A DNA stretch of 64,000 nt from Luidia sarsii (GCA_949987565.1 OX465107.1:1661582-1725581), one strand, 5' to 3'; positions 49,745 through 62,377 are shown, numbered from the stretch's first letter. Notes: generated by a model from the letters alone, not told the origin. Numbers and translations: made by a program.

Positions 49745-50130
49745 GGGTGCGGTAAAGACACCGAGATGAGGGGTACTTCACCCATTTTAAGCTCAGTGCA
49801 GACGTTCCAGGCATTCGACCTCCTGGTTACTTTACCCAACAAAGTCCAGTGCAGACAGTGTGTTGGGGCTTAAAGCAGCTTGGTAAAGGGTGCATCCGTT
49901 CCCCCGATCGATTGAGCGGAACCTTGGGTCAGTTCAGTCTGGATCTCTCCTGCATAAGCCATTCTTGCGTTAGTTCATAATAGAGGTGGACCAAAGCGCC
50001 CTCATGAGCAACGGTAATGACAGCCCGGTTAAATCTCCCTGCGTCGCGGGAACATTTACTCGGGTCAAAAGTCGCAAGTGCAGACATCGTACAACTTTGC
50101 CCATTTTTTATTTGCCGATGGGTTCGGTTA
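49745..50130. mobile_element. MITE-like family B, related copy in intron 2
   Basis: CCCATTTTAAGCTCAGTGCA with following GAC, GGTTACTTTACCC and AGTCCAGTGCAGACAG parallel the 7.7-kb copy (CCCATTTTAAGTCCAGTGGA, AAC). The two are diverged and the ends are not certain. Confidence 0.45.
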
Positions 50131-50194
50131 ATTCCTATGCGGGAAAAACAATCCAATGCACTGCAAAGTTCCCCAATTTTATTTTATTTTTATT

Positions 50195-50246
50195 ATTATT
50201 TCAAGCAAACAAAGGAAAAACTGACTGGGAACTTTCTATTTTTTTT
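50195..50246 (-). mobile_element. SINE tail fragment
   Basis: The reverse strand reads AAAGTTCCCAGTCAGTTTTT followed by CCTTTGTTTGCTTG, the conserved tail only. Confidence 0.5.
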
Positions 50247-50782
50247 CCTTTTTTTTTTTTTTTTTTTTTAACCGAGGCCATTCAGTGACTGCCACACATT
50301 CCCTGTCATGACTTGATTCATCTCACATTATATCCCAATCAATTGAGATCTTCTGTTTTTCCAAAGAAACAGGAACATAAACATGTATTGGCCAGAGTCA
50401 TATTCATTGCACGTTCATGCCGACACTTGACTATCAAGTATTTGTGACAATGGTGCCCGATATGGTAAGACGAAAATGACGTTGGTGTGGTTTGCGTGGG
50501 TGGGTAGGTAGGGGGGTAGGGGCCAGCTCCCAACAATGTCTTTGAATAAAGGGATACTTCATTCCAAAAATACAGCTCTTTCCTTCTTTCTTTTTTATAA
50601 TAAGGAATGATTGTAAATCAAGTGTGTACATGTATTTCAAGCACATGTATGTTTGCCTGAATGTCCAAAATCCATATATATAATTTCAAACCATGCTAAT
50701 TTCAACCTGATTACTCTGCTCAAAGTAAAAATCCATCAGAGTAGTTATTACACTTTCCTCCAAAAATAATCCTTTACCAATG

Positions 50783-51345
50783 AGAAGCATTTGGCCATTA
50801 ACTGCCGTGTATCTCCGGGGATCACGCCCCCGCTTTCATTCAGATACAACCAATTGTTGTAAACCTGGCTATTGCAGTTCAGTGGATCACTCAAAGCGAT
50901 TGCATCTTTTTTTAATTTAAACTTGTCAAACCAACAAATAAAGGAAAAACTGACTGGGAACTTTTGAACAATTTTGAAAGATAGCAAAGAAAATTGTGAC
51001 TGGACTGGGACTTGAACCCAAGACCTCTTGTTTGTGTACAAGTGCGCATACCATTTGAGCTATCCAGCCCTTAGATGGCGCCTACCCAAATAGTCAACTA
51101 GTCTTTGCTTGGGTAGGGGCGTAAGTCAGAAGCATTCAACCATTAACTGCCGTATATCTCCAGGGATCATGCCCCCACTTCCATTCAGATGCAAACAACC
51201 AATTGTTGTAAACCTGGCTACAGCAGCTAGGGGATCACACAAAGTGGGTGCAGCTTTTTCAATTTAAGTCAAAGAAATCAAGGAAAAACTGCCTGGGAAC
51301 TTTAAAAGATTGCTGTCAGTTTTTCCTTTATTTGGGTGACCCAGT
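50783..51345 (-). mobile_element. Tandem tRNA-derived SINE (about 1.6 units of ~342 bp)
   Basis: Reading the reverse strand from 51345: tail (AGTTCCCAGGCAGTTTTTCC), head (ACAACAATTGGTTGTTTGCA; ATATACGGCAGTTAATGG), leader GGCGCCATCTAAGGG, tRNA module (A-box-like TAGCTCAAATGG; B box GGTTCAAGTCC), tail (AGTTCCCAGTCAGTTTTTCC), then a second head. The two heads (about 50783-50925 and 51125-51270) are near-identical and offset by roughly 342 bp. The unit is therefore repeated head-to-tail. Confidence 0.75.
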
Positions 51346-51346
51346 A

Positions 51347-51492
51347 ATATGCAAATATGTTGCAGACTGCTTACTGACTAAAATGACCAGAAACAAAAGT
51401 TAGGAGGGCCTGACGTTTCAATCCTATTAGGACTTTTTTCAAAGGCACTCTGCCTTTGAGAATTAGGTCCTGCTAGGATCAAAACATCATTT
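51347..51492. mobile_element. Fold-back family 2 copy in intron 2, adjacent to the tandem SINE
   Basis: TTGCAGACTGCTTACTGACT, then GGGCCTGACGTTTCAATCCT and the inverted TTTGAGAATTAGGTCCTGCT. It directly abuts the SINE tail ending near 51345, as the family also does near 7 kb. Confidence 0.65.
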
Positions 51493-51744
51493 TTTCCAAT
51501 TTTTGTTGGAAACAGTTATGGTTGAACCCTGTTATACTGGTTCTTCAGGTACTTCATGTACATCTGTTATGCGAAATGAGATGCGGCGTTTGCATTGGAC
51601 TTTTTCTTCCATGGCCACGCGGTACCACCTTGTGTCCGCACTTGGGTTTATATTCTGCAACGAAATGAGAAATTTACCATGTGACACTGGCAGAATGTCA
51701 GGCACTTTGCAGGCACTATCATTCCCCCCCCCCCCTTACGGTAG

Positions 51745-52648
<904 letters not shown>

Positions 52649-52790
52649 GGTTTCTTCCGTCGGAGTGTACAGAAAAACATGCAGTATACATGCCACCGCG
52701 ACAAGAAGTGTGTCATCAACAAAGTCACACGAAACCGTTGTCAGTACTGCCGGCTCCAAAAGTGCTTTGAAGTAGGAATGTCAAAAGATT
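52649..52790 (+). CDS. RAR: RAR exon 4: second zinc finger of the DNA-binding domain
   Basis: The acceptor is a CT-rich tract ending gctatttcag at 52648 and the donor is GATT|GTGAGT at 52791. It starts at phase 0 with [10 protein letters not shown] and ends one base into a codon. It covers model residues 215-261. Finger II ligands are Cys229, Cys235, Cys245 and Cys248. The D-box sequence HRDKK and the helix-2 run [13 protein letters not shown] identify an RAR rather than a thyroid-hormone or other NR1 receptor. Compared with vertebrate RARs the substitutions are conservative (for example SVQKNMQYT and DKKCVIN). The preceding intron is only 619 bp, the shortest in the gene. Confidence 0.97.
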
Positions 52791-54860
52791 GTGAGTATCC
52801 ACAGATCGGAGTGGGGGGGGGGGGGGTTGAGAAGTCTAGCTGTTTGGGATTTCCTTTCTCCTTTGCTCTCTTGGGAATCCATAACCTTGACTTTGCCTAT
52901 GAGAGTCTTACAGCTGGAACAGAGTTCATGTTGGAATTAAGTCTTGGCTTTCCAGGAGCTCCTAGGAAAGCCCAGTGCTATGCATGTTTGCCCAAATCCC
53001 ATGCATGGCAGTGAATGCCTTAAACCCATTTTCGTCGGACAAGGTTATTTTTGCCAACACAGGGGGCGCTGGCATGCTCCTAGATGCATGCTTAACCCCC
53101 TCCCCTCCCTGCCTAGCCCATGTCCTATATATAACCATGACAAACCCATTCCCTCCACGTAGTTGGACTTGACACACCATGACGGACAAGCCCCTCAGGA
53201 GAGAAATTGGCTTTGAAGCAAATTTTCAAAACCGATGATCTCTGGAGTCTATTCCACTCCTCCATTTTTTGTCATCACTCCCATCATTCACTTGATATGT
53301 AGTGCCCAGATCTGACCTCAATGTCTAGCAATAAGGACTCGTGTTACATATAATTTTTATTGCTGCCCCACATATAAACCCTCAAACTATTAACCCATAA
53401 ACCTTATAAAACTTACCCTCCTCAACAAAAATTATAACCCCCACCAAAAAAAAAATCACCAGGGCTGATATTGGGTATAGATTTGATTTTCTCTTTTTCC
53501 CCCTCGGCACTTGTCTTCCTTCATGAGGTTAGACACTCCTTGATTTTTGGAAACCCTTAGAGAAGGTGTGGTTAAGACAGAGAGGGCTGTCGGGGGCCCC
53601 ATGTTTTGGGAGATTTTCCCATGGTCCGAGGTGGGACGACGAAGGAAAGACAAGAAAGAGAAAGTCTTGCGCCTTGTGCAGGATTGCCGTGGATGGGAGC
53701 TCCCATGGGCCCAGCTCAGCAAGCCCCCACGGGGGACCATTGTTCTCTTGTCGACCCCTGTCTGCCCCCCTACAAATCCATCGGCCCTTTCTGTAAATTG
53801 GCCTAACTCGATTCTCCCTCTCTGGGATAATTTGTTACCTATATTGAATTCATCAGAAACAATGGGAGGAAAAGCAACCAGCGGTCTCCCTATGAGCCCA
53901 AATTATCATGTGTGTGAATGATCAAAATCGTAAGAGTCAAGATGAAGTGAAGTACATGTAACTACACAGGCAGGCTTGTGTTGTACCAAATGTCTTGAAG
54001 TTGTCCCAGGCTAGTCTCGAAATGCATGGTTTGAACAGGGCTGCAATGGTTCACAAGGAACTGGTCTCTAGTTGATCCCTTTAAAAAGAATTACCAGACC
54101 AGCATGTGGAGTCTAAGGTGGTTTGTCAAAGTGAAAGTTTTTTGTGGAATGGCAACCACAAAGTGAAAATGTTTGTGAGCTTCACAGCGGCCAAAAATGA
54201 ACCAAATTACAGGCAATACATCTTAGCCATTAGCACATCCAGGAAGCCAATTTATGAGAACGACCGCAAGCATTCACATCTTCAACTCTGGCGAAAGACC
54301 ACCTGTTTACAACCTTCCAACCCCAACCCCCCTCCAAAAAAAAAAAGAGAAAAAAATCTGAATTAATTATTGTGATAACAAGAAATTCACGAGACACTCC
54401 TAGCAGCCCTGGTTTGTGAGTTAGAGCGTTAAATTAAAAAAAAAGAGATATGAAAGAGAGAATATATGCATAAGTCATCCTCTGACCATGCACCTGAGCA
54501 TGGAGTAGGTACTCCTTAATGTAGAACCCATAATTAAGAGTGACAGGCATGTGTGGCAAGGCTAGCCCTAACTCCCTTCTCGCCTTCCTCTCTCTCTCCT
54601 TTTCCCCCTTCATCGTTAAAAGGTCATGCTATGTCACATGGTGAAAGATCTTCAATGTGGGGCCTGTTTTGAGGAGAGAGACAGAGAGACAGAGAGACAG
54701 AGAGAGGGAGAGTGAGAGACAGAGACCGAGACAGACAGAAACAGAGTGAGAGAGTGAGAGGCAGAGAAAGACAGACAGAAAAAGGCAGAGACCAAGACAG
54801 TCAGACACAGACAGACAGAGGGAGAGAGTGAGAGGCAGTGACAGAGACAGACAGACATAC

Positions 54861-54905
<45 letters not shown>

Positions 54906-56070
54906 GGGAGAGACAAAAAGACAGACAGAGAAAGGCAGAGGCCAAGACAGTCAAACACAGACAGACAGAGGGAGAGAGTGAGAGGCAGTGACCGAGACAG
55001 ACAAACAGACAGAAGGAGAGTGAGAGGCAGAGGGAGAGAGCCGAGAAAAGAGAAAGAAAGAGGCAGGTGTATGGACTACGGATGGAAAGGGGTGGGATTG
55101 GGAAGGGAGTTACATTGCCTGCTGTTATCACCTCACATGTGGTGAGGAGACCGGCGGACAAGGCTTTGGCCCAGACGTTGATTGGGATAGCCTGGGTTAG
55201 GTAGTCAGACATCAGCTGGTAGCAGGCTGCCTAATGGCTTCAATGTGTGCCAGGCTGATTGTGCGCCAAGGAGGGAAGATGAAAAGCCCTGGTTATTTTA
55301 GGGAGTGGATAGACCTTGACCCCTACTTCCCCGCTCTCCTCTCGACCCATACAGTCCCCCTTTTTCTTCCTCGAAATTCTAACCCCTTCCAATACCCAAT
55401 CAAGTCAGTGCTGCCCCCTCCCACTCGTAATCTGACCATACCTCCCTCCCTGCCTAATTAGTGTGTGTATTGCCATGCTTCCCCCTTTTCCTTCAGCCCG
55501 GATCTACCCGCCCCACTCCCATGCCAAATTTAATCTTATCCCAGGCTCACCCCTTCTTTCACCCCCTCCCTCCCAATAAACATTGGACCCAATTCACATA
55601 TTCTCGCCCTACATATCTCTCTCTCTCCCTCAATGTGTCTCAGAAACCACCGGATAGATCTCTCATCACGACTTCCCTCCCCCTTCCCAACTTCCCAAAC
55701 ACTCCACCATCAGATATTCATGCACATGTGCATGTACCTCGGGGTATACTTGAAAGAGGCACCGTTCATTTCAACCATTATCCTCATGCTATGCTCAGTC
55801 CCTTGCCTGATTGCCTGCACACACACAAAATCTAGATAGCTTGGGCTGGATTCGAAGTAAAATGAAGAAAGGTTTTGAGAAACTCTAAACCTCTTTGAAT
55901 CAATCCAAACCATATCATATTCATACCATACCAATGCCACACGATAAATTTCTGATTCTATCTCATGTCTCTCTGATTGGAGTGACTTTATAAAAGTATC
56001 ATCTTGCTCTTCTTCTTTTGTGTGTGTGTGTGTGTCTTCCTCTGTGTCGTCGGTGCCCGCATGACCACAG
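52791..56070 (+). other. RAR: RAR intron 4 (3.3 kb)
   Basis: The donor is GTGAGT and the acceptor ATGACCACAG. It holds a short G-run after the donor, a GA/GACA-rich simple repeat at 54672-55062, and otherwise complex AT- and C-rich sequence without a recognisable exon or element. The frame at 53547-53921 has no splice or domain support. Confidence 0.92.
54672..55062. repeat. GA/GACA-rich array in intron 4
   Basis: AGAGACAGAGAGACAGAGAG-type sequence with longer repeated blocks (GGGAGAGAGTGAGAGGCAGTG occurs at about 54819 and 54967), so part of it is a higher-order duplication of about 148 bp. Confidence 0.9.
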
Positions 56071-56225
56071 GCGTCCGAAATGACCGGAACAAGAAGAAGA
56101 AGGTCAAGCCGGAGGTGACTGAGAGTCAGACCATCCCACCGGAGATCGAGGACATCGTGGAGAAAGTCTTGCAAGCCCACGTGGACACCTTTCCTGCCAA
56201 CCCCATCGGACCTGCCTTCAGTGTG
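56071..56225 (+). CDS. RAR: RAR exon 5: hinge and helix 1 of the ligand-binding domain
   Basis: The acceptor is cgcatgaccacag at 56070, after a TG-repeat and CT-rich tract. The donor is GTG|GTACGT at 56226. With the base carried from exon 4 the first codon is TGC, giving [11 protein letters not shown], the conserved RAR C-terminal extension and basic nuclear-localisation cluster. The hinge ([10 protein letters not shown]) follows, then [21 protein letters not shown], which aligns with RAR LBD helix 1 and the following AH.ETFP motif. The exon ends [10 protein letters not shown] at residue 313 in phase 0. RARs usually continue here with a GKYTT-like segment leading to the DLWDKFSEL helix 3 region. 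That segment is absent, so the loop after helix 1 is unusual or its continuation lies in a later exon. Confidence 0.95.
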
Positions 56226-56446
56226 GTACGTGCCCCCCCCCCCCCATCTGTCTTGTGTTTTTACCTCGGTCCAAATCCTCTCTCATTGTGGCCCAACTCC
56301 CACAGACCCTGTCCTGAGCTTTAGCCTTGAGGACTGTCTGGCTGCCTTCAAGACGCCCTCTTTCAATTTTGTTGGGGGGAGTGTTCTTTTTTTATAACAA
56401 AGCAGTACTAACAATGCAAACAGCTCATTGTCTCTCATTCTGCCTT

Positions 56447-56661
56447 TGAGAAAGGTCCTGCTTGGATCGGTACGTCAGGCTCTCTTTAAGATCTGAGATT
56501 TTCTCGTTATCTTCGCATTTTACAACTAATGGTTTGTGTAAAGGGCAGTTTCTTCCTTTGATTAAGATCCTACGTTGGTGTGACTGCCAGGCCTTAAAAT
56601 TTGTGCGATTTGGGTCGTTTTAAGTCAGTAAGAAGTTTGCAGACATTTCTGCATCGTTGTT
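56447..56661. mobile_element. Fold-back family 2, disrupted copy at start of intron 5
   Basis: CTGCCTTTGAGAAAGGTCCT, then a diverged GGATCGGTACGTCAGG. About 120 bp later come AAGTCAGTAAGAAGTTTGCA and GACATTT, matching the non-hairpin flank. The intervening DNA is unrelated, so the copy is broken or has acquired an insertion. Confidence 0.5.
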
Positions 56662-58082
56662 CGGCTCATCTTTATGGAATAGATTTCAAGACCATACATC
56701 TACATCCTGGCTGAACCCAATAGCATCTATCTTTGCGTGTCCGTCTGCTTGCCTTCCTGGTCCTGTCTTTTATTTGATTTTGGAAGAGAGACGCTTTCAT
56801 CATTAATTGCTCTTGGTGTGGGTGCACTAAACCGTTTGCCTGAAAGTCAATTGTTGTGTCTAGTTGACGTCAAGGTTTGTCAAAGGTCACAAATCACATT
56901 TTGTCTTGTACTTTTTCTTCCTCGATTTCAATGATTATTGTACTGACAAATATTTACGACCAGGTCTACTAATGTCCAGGGTTCTTGTATTTTGGGGGGC
57001 CATCTCTTACACTCGCTCAAAAACCAGCCGTCTAGATGTTTCTCACTTGAGATTTGTTTTCATTGAAAAAACTAAACTCAGGAGAATTACGAACATTAAT
57101 ATCATGAATTGGAATTGGATTTCCAGTGGAAACCATTATTTTCTACTTTCATCTAAAATCTAGGGGATTGGATTGCTTTAAAAGTGGCAAAATAACCCCA
57201 TCCTCAGCCTCAGGCCTTCTGATGACTGACATCATTCACCCTTCTTCTGTTTTCATATTCAGCGGCAGGGTCAGAAACCTTTTTTTTTTAGGTGGGTGGG
57301 TGGTAGGGGCTTTTTTTTTATGATAGGGGTCGATAGAAGTTGAGAAGAAACTAAGGGACAAGGGATCCAATTGAGGCCACAGACATCCGGCTGTTGGGAC
57401 AGACTTTTCACTAGAAATCCGGCAGATTGGATGCAGCCCTGCTTTCACTCTATACAAAAATAAATATTCCCCATCCCTGCGTCACCTTACGCCCCCTCAA
57501 TCTCCATGCTTCCCCCCTTAAAAAATAAATGGTTACTTCTAACTCATTGGCAAAAACGCATAGCAGGGTATCTGTGCATGCGCTCAGGAGTCAGCTGAGG
57601 ATATTGGCTCCAAAAAAAAAAATTGCATAGACATTTATTTCTGTCTTGCCCGTGTCTGATGGGGAGGGGGCGGGAACGGAGTTTGGTTTCAGCCGACTGC
57701 ATGTGACGTCTATCCTGGGCCGCTCAGGGACTTGTCCAAGCGTCTGAAGATCCCCAACCCCGAATGGAACACAATGTGACGTCGTCAGGAAGTCGCCCTG
57801 AAGATGCGTCTAGAAGACTCTCGCTGGCTTCTAGTAGGAGAGGGAGAGGGGGAGAAAAGAGTTTGAATCAGAATGTGGCTGCTCAGTTGAGTGTGTAGTA
57901 GGATTTCCTTCTGCTCGGACAAGAAAGTCTCATTTGTGGACAGTGATTTATTAAGTACCATTTCTGTTTCAGATTTTTTCACATGAATTAGTGAAGGCAT
58001 TGAGAATAAAAAAAGAGAGATAGTGGCCCCCTTAATTATTATGAGTAACTTTCAGGGTTTAGAATTTTTGGCTACAGTCTCC

Positions 58083-58645
58083 ATCTCTAATTGACTGGAC
58101 AGTCTGACTTACTGACTGACTGACAGCCTCAGTGAGTGAGTGAGTGAGTTACTGACCGACTGACTGACTGGCTGACTAAGTGACTGACTGACTGACTGAC
58201 TGACTGACTGACTGGCTGGCTGGCTGGCTGGCTGACTGACTGACTGACTGACTGACTGACTGACTGACTGACTGACTGACTGACTGACTGACTGACTGAC
58301 TGACTGACTGACTGACTGACTGACTGACTGACTGACTGACTGACTAACTGCCTGGTTGAGTGACTGACTGACTGACTGACTGACTGACTGACTGACTGAC
58401 TCTCTGACTGACTGTCTGACTGACTGACTATCTGACTGACTGACTGACTGACTGACTGACTGACTGACTGACTGACTGACTGACTGACTGACTGACTGAC
58501 TGACTGACTGACTGACTGACTGACTGACTGACCGAGTGACTGCCTGAGTGACTGGCTAACTGCCTGGTTGTGTGACTGACTGCCTGGCTGACTTCCTGAC
58601 TGCCGGCCTGAGTGAGTGAGTGAGTGAGTGACTGACTGACTGACT
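58083..58645. repeat. (GACT)n tetranucleotide array in intron 5
   Basis: Roughly 550 bp of CTGA units, with perfect runs at about 58224-58344 and 58434-58530 and GGCT, GTCT and GAGT variant units between them. No associated frame. Confidence 0.95.
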
Positions 58646-60185
58646 GACTGTCTGGCAGAGTGGTGGGGCTTGATTTGAACTCGTGACCCTCTGTACCAAG
58701 CCCAAACCTTGTGATTGATATCTACTGACCCCTGCTTTAAAAGGTCATTTGGCCCATATTTTCTGTCTGGACCATTGCAGCAGCGGCCAGTCAGTTTGTC
58801 AGGTGGGTAGCTGATGGAGAAAGGGGGAGAGGGGGAGGCAGGTTAGAGAGGGGATAAAAGGAAACAAATTAAATCATCTCTGGCGGTCTCCTTGCTCTAG
58901 AAATAAGTCTTAAAAGATTAAGAGGAGGTTTGAAAGAGGAGTGAACAGAAAAGGTACTGCAGGTGGCTGGGCCTAGTCTTAGCCATGGATCCCCTAGGTT
59001 GACCTATGACTGTAGGCATTTCTTTAACAACTACACCCCTTTTTATAGACCAGGGGACCTTATTTGTTTTGGGAGGTTGGGGGATTTTTTGTTTTGTATG
59101 AGGATAGCGCCAGTGAAACTTTTTTGCCCAAATTAAGGTGAGTATGGGCTTTGTGAAACCACTGTTTGAGCCGAGACATTTGGGCTTAACTCTGTCATCC
59201 AGTTCCTCTGATTGTGGGTCATGGGTTTAGCTATTGAGGTTGAAAGTTGAAATGTCTCTATTGTGGGTCAAATAGAATACATCGATCTACATCTACCTTT
59301 ACCACAAACACCTTGTTTGATACTAAACCTGTTAGAGGAGTCATAATCATGTGTACAGTTTGGCCAAGTCCTTGGGTGAAATAAACTACACTAGTTAGGT
59401 CCTTGATGGCATTACCCAAAAGCCCATTTAGTGATACTGTGTCTGTCAGAGGGGAGATAAAAGTTTGGTTCAGAGGCACACTATACGAGGAGGCTAGGAT
59501 GTCGATGCACTAATACCATTGTCCTGCTGAAAAGCCATGCAATGTCCACGCCATTGTTATGGCCACACTAGCCTTTGACGGTTAGTTTGCATAGCTCATA
59601 AAATGATCACGGCCGCGAAAGGAACTCCAGTTATTTGTTATTTTTATATCGAGTAAACTGTTATGAGTGGGTTGGATTTATTTTTTCCTCTGTTGTGGAT
59701 ATTGATTTGTTGCTTTGCAGGTAATGTTGACACTGAAACTGTAATCAATCGGGTTGGCGGTCAAAGATGACAGCCCCCCTCTTTCATGTTTGTTCCCTTC
59801 GGGTCCCAAATGTGATTCCTTTATTTAGCCCCCATCCTGGGATCGTTAATCTTTTAATAGAAGCTGTTGGTCCGGAGAGGATTGGCTCTGTTTTCCAAGA
59901 CACTGGGTTTTTTTTAGGAGGGGTGGGGGTTGGGGGACAAAGCCTAGTGTTGTGTATGTGAGCCATTTTGCTGCTTTCTTTGGGATAGAAAAATAGAAGT
60001 GTGGGGAGGGCAGATATAAGAATACATCCAAAACCAATACCAAGTGCCCCAACATTGGAATGTACCCCAGCACTGGCAATCCCAACCTCGGGCCAAGTAC
60101 TGAAGAATGCCGGGGGCCCAGGATTTAGATGTTTGGAGATTTTCAACGTTGATTTTGGAGATAAGACTGGTGTGAAAGAAATCCC

Positions 60186-60350
60186 ACAGAGAGAGAGAGA
60201 GACAGAGAGAGACAGGGAGACAGAGAGAGACAGAGAGAGAGTAGGAGAGAGAGAGGGAGAGGGAGAGAGAGAGAGAGAGAGAGGGAGGGGTTGTGGGAGA
60301 GAAGAGAGTAGGAGTGAGAGAGGGACGTAGAGGAGAGAGAAGAAGGGAGT
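60186..60350. repeat. GA-rich simple repeat in intron 5
   Basis: CACAGAGAGAGAGAGACAGA through GAGAGAGAGAGAGGGAGG, then diverged purine-rich sequence. Confidence 0.9.
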
Positions 60351-60831
60351 GAGAGGGCCGTGTGACTGGAGTCTTTGAGGCTGGCTCAGGTTGTTTAAAG
60401 AATAATAATATGAAAACATTGGGTGCTGAGGAAAAAAGACTGCTCTGGGTTGTGATTAAACTCATTCACGCTGGGTTCATTAGTTGAGCCCTGAAACTTG
60501 ATCAGCCAAAGTAACCGATGCTGAACAAAATCCCAAAGATGTCATAAATGTGATGAGAAGAGGCGGTAATTCTATAAATGTGTTGAAATGGCATGGCATG
60601 CTCCAAGAATGTTTTTTTTGTATTGCATTTTCACGTCTGTGATGTTGTCTTGACCCGACCGAATCCAAACCCTCATGAAATCCTTTCCTTCCCAGACAAA
60701 CAAAATGCAAATTGTATATTCACATGCAAATCTCTGCCCAACAGCCACCCAAATCCAACGTCTTCTTTTGCTCTCTTTTTTTTCCGTTTGTTTTGTTTCT
60801 CCCTCCTCCGTTATTCTCTGTGCATCCCCAG

Positions 60832-60999
60832 GAGATTGACGGAGGTTTGGATCATCTACTCGCGAACTCTGACGCTAGAAACAAGGATGATCCAAGAGGC
60901 TCTTTAAACGGGGATAGCACCAGTCGACGCGAGCAAACAGTGGTGGGAGCAAAAGAAAACAAAACAACAACAACAACAACAACAACAACACTCATCTGA
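60832..60999 (+). CDS. Candidate exon after RAR exon 5 (uncertain)
   Basis: A long C/T-rich tract ends in a strong acceptor, gtgcatccccag, at 60831. It is followed in phase 0, matching the phase-0 end of exon 5, by 55 open codons starting EIDGGLDHLLANSDARNKDD and ending in an (ACA)n threonine run and TGA at 60997-60999. The first 30 residues have a believable coding composition. I do not recognise them as part of the RAR ligand-binding domain, and I see no good donor before the stop. It could be an alternative terminal exon that would yield an LBD-less receptor, an internal exon with a weak donor, or a chance acceptor. Confidence is low. Confidence 0.25.
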   Translation, partial: EIDGGLDHLLANSDARNKDDPRGSLNGDSTSRREQTVVGAKENKTTTTTTTTTLI

Positions 61000-61634
61000 T
61001 CACACATTCCTATTATTCAATTTGATCACAACTTCACCCCTTCCAAAAATTAACAATCCCCCCAAAAATGAATGAACTGATTAACTTTAATCATTGTATT
61101 GTTTGTAGTAGATCTGATTTCATGTTCACATGTGTCCGTTGGACGTCTTGTTGAGAGGATAAAGCACCCTTCTTTCAACCCTTGCTGGATTGTCATTTTA
61201 CATGTACATCTCCAAACCCCTCAATTCATGGTTATCCGAATTTGGGAGACTCACACCCCATTTGAAACACACAATTTCTGGATTCGGCCTTTTCTCCGTG
61301 TAGCTTATTTAGAAAGAAAGCATTTGTCATTGGCTTCATCCTGTTTCAAATGTGCATTAGTTGTACCTTGCTCCTTAGTTCCAAATGTCTTGTCTTTTTT
61401 CTTTCAATTTTGCTGGCCATGTCCCAGTTTTATATCCGGAAGCCTTTCATGCCATTTCACTCTGAACTCTCATTGATCATTCACGCATTTGAAAACACAC
61501 ACAAAATTCCTTTGCCATTATGACTGCATCATGAGTCTTACTAATTTCTGAAGCCTTTCACTTAGACGTGGGGAGAATTAAACCAACTCCTCTTGCAAAG
61601 CCTGAGTAACTAACACGATCTGTGCATTCCGAGT

Positions 61635-61750
61635 TTTCATCAAACCCATCGTAGCTTACGGCCAATCGCAAGACGATGAGCGATGCACAGAAACCTGTCA
61701 CAACTTACGATGGGTTATGCATCGTGAGGCTTTGTGAAATCCACCTCTGG
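61635..61750. mobile_element. MITE-like family A, copy 3, in intron 5
   Basis: TTTTCATCAAACCCATCG and, at the far end, GGCTTTGTGAAATCCACC are inverted relatives. The interior AATCGCAAGACGATGAGCGA is identical to copy 2, and ACAACTTACGATGGGTTATG matches the other two. Confidence 0.7.
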
Positions 61751-61894
61751 GCTATCCAGGTGCTCCAGAAATAGTCTGGTGATGTGAGACTGCAGCCATT
61801 CATACAAACAAAGGGACAGCCATTGAAATAACCATCTGTCTAAGTGAAAGAATGGAACATGTCCAAATGTCAGAAACTAGGCCACCTGAATTAT

Positions 61895-62002
61895 TTCTAT
61901 TTTTTTTACATTTTTATTTATTTATTTTTTATTTTTTTATTTATTTATTTATTTTTTATTTATTTTTTTATTATTTTTTTTTTTTTTTCTTTTTTTTTGG
62001 GG
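61895..62002. repeat. T/A-rich (ATTT)n tract in intron 5
   Basis: Almost only T and A, with TTTATTTATTTATTTTTTAT-type units, ending in a T-run and GGGGGGG. Confidence 0.9.
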
Positions 62003-62377
62003 GGGTTTGAACAAAGTCTTTTTAAGGAGGTGGTTGAAGAATTCCCGAAGCCAATGAAGGCTCTCACTTTGTCTGCCCCCATGCAAACGAGACCTTTAAG
62101 AAGTAGGTCTGTGCAATGGGGGAGGAGATTCTTTCATGTTTTCCTTCCTCTTAATTTCACCTGTGAAGAATGGAAACTGGAACAGAGTTCAATGTATCAA
62201 AGGGTTTTACAGCCTTGAATGTCTAGCTTGAAATACGTGCATGTTACCTTTAAAAAAAAAAAAAAATCGAAAGAAGAATGAAACGAAACAGAAAGGAGGA
62301 TATGTTTGGCAAAATGAGAGACTCGTCTCTGTCTGGACTGAAAGGAAACTGAAAAGGAAACAGTCAACCACCTCCAA

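Noticed and set aside
53547..53921. 124-codon frame in intron 4
   Set aside because: There are no consensus splice sites at its ends and no recognisable domain. RAR exons 4 and 5 join in frame without it.
59700..59760. Acceptor-like TTGTTGCTTTGCAG in intron 5
   Set aside because: The sequence after it begins GTAATG and gives no RAR-like peptide before a stop.
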